A DNA stretch of 64,000 bases from Diplolepis rosae. Its lineage: Eukaryota; Arthropoda; Insecta; Hymenoptera; Diplolepididae. The translations under genes and the position numbers were made by a program. The stretch spans positions 124,001 through 188,000 of the forward strand of contig JAPYXD010000412.1 of the NCBI GenBank assembly GCA_030998225.1. Reading direction: 5' to 3'. Below, piece by piece: positions 51,901 through 57,900 of the stretch (within the stretch, counting starts at the first letter, position 1; every line of letters starts with the position of its first letter). Below the pieces are notes generated by a model, which was not told the DNA's origin, made no database searches, and saw only the letters and a list, made by a program, of their open reading frames with translations.

Positions 51901-54900
51901 CGAAATCTTAAAAATATAGGACTCTAGGGACCTCAAATGAATGTAGGGGACGATGGGGGATATAGGGACCGGCCTGTGAGGTCTGACGATTCGTACTAAA
52001 AACGGTGAAAAGGCTTGTGGATAGACACATCCACGATAAATAACTGACAGTAAAACCACTATACAGTGATCAGCATGCTTACAGGGCCGGTAATTTGACT
52101 GAAAAAGCCCTGAGCAAAGCGGTGAATCTGTTTGAGGACCAACGGAACTCAAAAGGATTCGCTATTGGGGCCTTCCGGCATATTGAGTGCCTTCAATCAT
52201 GCATCCAGTGTAGTGATCAAGACGGCTATGACAAGACAAGGAGTCCCAATAGCCGTAATTGACTGGAACTGCCATATTCTAGGTAACAGAAACTGTAACA
52301 TGGTAAATTACAATAACATTTTTTTATCTCGACCGACAATGACAGGTTCGAGACCAAACCACCCTTTTTTCATAAAACTCTGAATTGCTAAGGATAGTCA
52401 AATATTCTTTTATTTTATTTTCTGACCTTTTTTATTTTTTTTTTTGTTCTATTATCACCAGCTTGAAAGGCGCCGCCAAGAAGATCGCTTTGTTACCATC
52501 GCACGTCAGAAGGGTTCACAGGCAAGCTATAGAGGGCATCACCCGACAGGCATGGCATCCGAAACCGTCCATGTGTTGCAACCTACTGATTCCAACACCG
52601 TTATAATAATATTATTATGCTTAATATAAAAGGACATAAGACGGAATCATTATATATTATATATTCGCATTGTCTGCTTTGTATCTGCTATGGTATACAG
52701 TACGAACTCTTCGTGATTTGAACGCATCCCTCAACGTTTTAAGTTAATGGGGCAAGCTGGCCTTGAGCCGCTCCAGCTTATTAATTGCCTAGCGCCGTCG
52801 TGCTGACAAGACGAGTCGCCCGCGCAAACCTCAGCTTCATGCGCGTGCACCAGCCTTTCCAGCTGATATAATTAAACTGCGCGACACCTGTGACGCGCAG
52901 CTTCATTCTGGAGTTCCTTTTTTGCTGTGCTTGAGAGAGGTTGTTCGCTGACTTGCTCCTTAACTCGCGTGTGAAAGCTTTCCACGCGATCTCTTTGTGC
53001 GTGCTGATCTGTTCCTACGTGATTATTCAGTCAACTGCTTGTGGTTTGAAGTTTGATGTGTGCTTAGTGGTTAACATATAATGCCTCAGTCTAGTTTAAT
53101 TTAACTGGCGTGCCTATCTACATGTAGACGCAGCCGCCATACTCGTCTCTTTGAAGCCTATGAGGACTGCCATTTTTGGAGCTTTGGAAGGCCTGCTAAC
53201 CATTTGAACTGGTGCTGGACACTTAATGAGAGGCTCTATTTATTTAGGCGAGACGTTTGATCTGTTAGTGAGGACATATTTTGTTGGAGGCTCCTACTGG
53301 ATCTTACTGCGAAGCGTGGTCTGGTCACGTGCTCAGTCCAATTTGGCGCCAACTTACTTGCAAAGGTCATCTTTATTTACATCAGGGTGAACCCTGGGTG
53401 GACTCACCTGTATTGACGGTCTGTCTTAAATCTGACATAATTTGCTTGCGCTACCTGCTTCCCATTCTAAATCTTTATTTTCCCTCTTTTTCCTTTTCTT
53501 TCTCTCCTCTTTCTCCTCGATCCATGCTCATCTTAATTATTTGGCAATTTCTCTTATATCTAAATTCTGGGTTCTTTCCCCTGGCTGTTTAGCGCAGGCC
53601 TTCATTTCTATTTATCTATTTCTCTTTTCCATGCTTTGGTCAATTACTATATATGCTTTTTACCCCTCCACTCAGCTGCCACTTATATGCAATTATAATC
53701 TTACGGGTTTACCTTCACTACTTCTGTGAGTGAAGATCATTGCTGTTGTCAGTTGTTTGCTTATACGGGCTGTTCTTTCCGACTCGACGATCGGTTATTG
53801 TTGCTGTTCGCTGCACTGTTTCTTAAATCCCGTACTAAGCGCCATGTCACAGTCTGAGGGCTTCCATCCCCGGACAGGCAGGGGATCGCCTCGCGACGAG
53901 GTGCATGCCATGGCCGCGGGTGGGGTTATCTTCCACAAAGGGGAGCTGGATGTCCTGGGGACGTGGTTGAGAGGGTCGGCAGCCAGTACGGGGGGGTCGG
54001 GACGTGGCTCGGGTCTTTCATATCCAGCAGGTTACGGGAATGGACTCCAAGAAACGCGATTGATCTTCACCTCCCTCTAGTCCACAGGCGAGCTGTGTGA
54101 AGAGGACCAAACCTCTATCCCCAGGCTCTCCCCCCTCGGTGGGCTTTGGTGCCCTTTCTTCACCCCGTGCTTACTAACAACCCAATGCACTTACTGGCTG
54201 AGGCTGTCGCTGCAGTGCCCGATCTTTCATGGTCCAGGGAGGGGGATCTTTCAGATCAGTTGTTTCCTGATTCAGCCGTTGCTCCTTTTATCGTACTCAT
54301 GGAAAGCACCATTCCCGGGAGGAACGTGGGCAAATACGATTTCATCGCGCTTGCGGATCTTATAGATGAGGCCATTGCGGGGGAGTGAGTGATTCGACGA
54401 AACGATTAGAATCAGTGCAAAATTATTTGCGACGCCAGAGAGGACACAAACTCGCTAATCCTCTCTGTGGATCTTAAAATGGCAGGATATAAATTGTTTA
54501 TTCCGTCCTCCCTCCTTAGGAAAAAAGCATTCATTAGGGATGTAGAGCCCAGATACTCTTCGAAAGAGATCATCGACCAATTGGATCGGAGATCTAAGGA
54601 TATTATCACTTCGGCTCGTCGTAGGACCAACAAAGACGGTTCCCTTACGGATACAATTAAGTTCACCTTGGCTACTCGCCGTTCATCCAAGGCCACCTGT
54701 GAATACTGTTCAGGTCACCATCGTATGGAGACTTGTCCGAATGGCCTCCGGGCGGCCCATTGCTCCAGCTGCTTTGGAGACCACATTGCTTTATCTAGGG
54801 ACTGTCCAGTGTACAATTATGAATTTCAGATTATGAGGCATTGTTTCTGAAATAATTGTAGTTACAGTCGATGTCGATGTCTCGCACCTGGATTCTCTGG

Positions 54901-57900
54901 GTTCTACAGGTTTGGGTGTACCTTCTATCGTTACAGCCACAAAGTCCCCGCTTAGTTTTAGCTGCTCCTACGACTCACAGTTGGACAGAATAATTAATAA
55001 CTCGGTTTTACAAGACTTCGAGTCGCCTGCATTGCCTTGTTCCCCGCCTCATGCGCCGGACACTGGGGGTACAGTGAATTGACACCGGAGGACACCCTAG
55101 TTCGTAGATCGTATTTATAAGCATATAATTAGTTCTACCTTAGTTCCGCTCTGACTGGTTTACATGGCGTTTAGTTTTAGCTTAAGTTTGTAAATAATTT
55201 TTGATCTACTTTACTATTACTCTCCTTTGCCTAATATGGGCTAACCTCTGTCCTTAATCAACTCTACATCCAACTGTAATTCGTGGTTGAGCATGTGAGG
55301 TTACCCTAGCTTGAATTATGATTTGCAGTATGATACCGTAAGGGCTTGCGGCATTTGGCTTGGTGAAATGGCTCTCCTGGGCGGCCCCCTCCCTCCCCTT
55401 TCCTGTGGGTTTCCGGCGGCCGTCTACGTGGGACCTCGTTGTTGCTTCGTGTGGTCTACATATAACCATGCTACTTTGATGCTTGTTATGACTGCTATCT
55501 ACGTTTGCTTCTGTCGCTTTATTACTCTGTGGCTATGAATCCCAACTGTTAACATTGATACATTTACAGGATGCATAGTTATGGCTATTTGCAGATTTGC
55601 AAGACGCTACAAACAAGAAGAAGAAGAAGCAGCTTCATTCTGTCGTTGTTTACAGAGTGGCCAAGTCGAAGCCAATTTTTTAAACGTTTTTTTTCCTTTT
55701 AAATGGACGCCACCAACTTTAATTTGGACGCGGTAAGGTGCCAGATTGCGGTTAGAAGCCCAGGAAGTCTCTAGGACCATATTCCGGGGCCATTAAAAAT
55801 AGTTGTTTAAATTTATTTGTCTTTTATAACTCGCGTAGCTCTCAGGCTCTCCAAGAGTCTGTTTACTATGCTTATGCGTTGCACGTCAATTGTTTTAGAC
55901 TTTTCTTGATTTCGTGATTCGTGTAAATTGTTGCCTTTAATGGCTTATGTCGCTCAATTTATTTTCATTTATTTTGGACGCAAGAGCTTCTGTGTTTTAG
56001 GTTAAGTTTTATTCCTAACCTCCAAAACACCTTGATCCGAACTTCCGAATCCAACCAGCCCTAGCCCAAAATTTTCAATATTTGATGCATGGTCATCAAA
56101 TTGTAGAAACGATTTTAGTTTCTGATATATTTCAGAGTAATTTCAAAAATATTTAATTACTTTAGGATTATAATCATAATATGGATTAAAAGCTCTAACA
56201 TAATCATTTAAGTATTCAGACAAGTCTTAGGTTTTAGTTACAAGAAGCACATGGCCTTTTGTTGTGGGAGATCAGCTAGCTAAAGCATCTAAGCAAGGAT
56301 AGGCGCACGAGAAGGAAATGTGATTGGTTGGATGCAACATGGGTCTCGCTTTTAAAGTAGTCAGCAAGAGATTGGTGACTAGAAGATTGACCCTCCGGCA
56401 TGAACCATCCTGATCGGGTCAGGCACATCGTGCATAGCTTGTTCCCATAGGTGGAATCATTCCCACGAGAGGACCGAAGTTTCTGCCCAGTCCAATGTGG
56501 GAAGCTTTTCGCACTTGAGGAACTAAAGGAGCCGGTAGAAGGCTGGAAGCCAATACGGCGCCGGGGATTAACGAGGTGCTAAATGCGATCCTCAAAGAGG
56601 TGATTATGGTATATCCGGATATCCTAGAAGCACAATAAAAGTGCATTTTCATCAAAAAACCAGCGGGAACTTAGTTGCGCACCTAATATTTCGATGCATT
56701 TTTCAATACAGAATCCAAAGGTGGACTTCTTTTTTTATATCTTTTATGGTTGCCTAAATAATTTAGAAAAACTGAGGAAAACACGAAACAAAAGTGGTTT
56801 TACAAAGAACTCCATATTTAACTGAAAATCATTTATTTTCCAGTCGTATAGGTGTTATTTTCTTCGTTTTTTGATTCTTAAGAAATGTAAAAAAAATTTA
56901 GGGTTCAGACTATCACCGTTCGAAAGATACATGGCAGAGAAGTTGTCTTTTTTTATAGAGCTGCCAGTTTGCCGGGTTACAGGTACTTGAAGCGGATCAT
57001 TGTACTGTGTCTTTGAAATATCCATTCTTTATCATTGGTTGTTAGCTTTTGTTAGAAAATAAAGTCAAATTGCTGATTGTAATCAGAAACTTTTCCTCTT
57101 GCATGCTCGAAGATGATGAGCATTTGCTTCATGTGTCCAGCCTCTTTTCGATTGTAGTGATGTCTTGATGGAATCTTTCAACATTTTCATCATTAACTAC
57201 TCCCATATTTTCTGGGAAGAAGTCCAAGTGAGAATGCATCATGTAGATTTTCAGTGACCTGTACACTTTAATTTCCTGGAAGTTTTGCAAAATGTTGTCG
57301 ATCAGGTGCTTGTGGTTTCTATATTTTGTGCTTCTTAAGAAACTGTTTATGACAGCTTTCACAGACAACCATGTTCGTCTCTCAAGTTCAGTTAAGCTCT
57401 TTTCGAAATCACAGTTCAACATCAGTTGTCGGATTTGTGGTCCATCAAAAATTCCCTCCCTAATTTTAGCTTCAGTAAGCTTAGGGAATTTGTTTTTCAA
57501 GTTTTTCTTTGTAAAACCGCTTTTGTTTCGTTTTTTTCTTAATTTTTCTAAATTATCTCGGCAACTGTACAAGATATCAATCAAAAAAGCCCACCGTTGA
57601 ATTCTGCATTGGAAAATGCATCGAAATCATATTAAAACATGTGTACAACATTTCGTCTCATGATTTGTGACTTAAAAAAAAAAAAATTGATTAGAAAAAT
57701 CTCAAAAACCTGATATTCTGGAAAAAATGGAGGCCAGATTCGGATTCAACACAAGAAACTACTCTGAAAATGACATATCTTATCCCATGAGCACATAGGT
57801 CACTTTTGTTGACCATTGTTATCAAATCCTTTTTTCTCGAAACATGATAAATATTGTCTCAAACCTAGTGCTCTTCAGAAAAAATTTTCTATATTTGCAT

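Noticed and set aside
53281..53729. Hydrophobic open frames resembling membrane proteins
   Set aside because: Pyrimidine-rich LINE leader sequence gives runs of Leu/Phe/Ser in several frames. No start context or homology.
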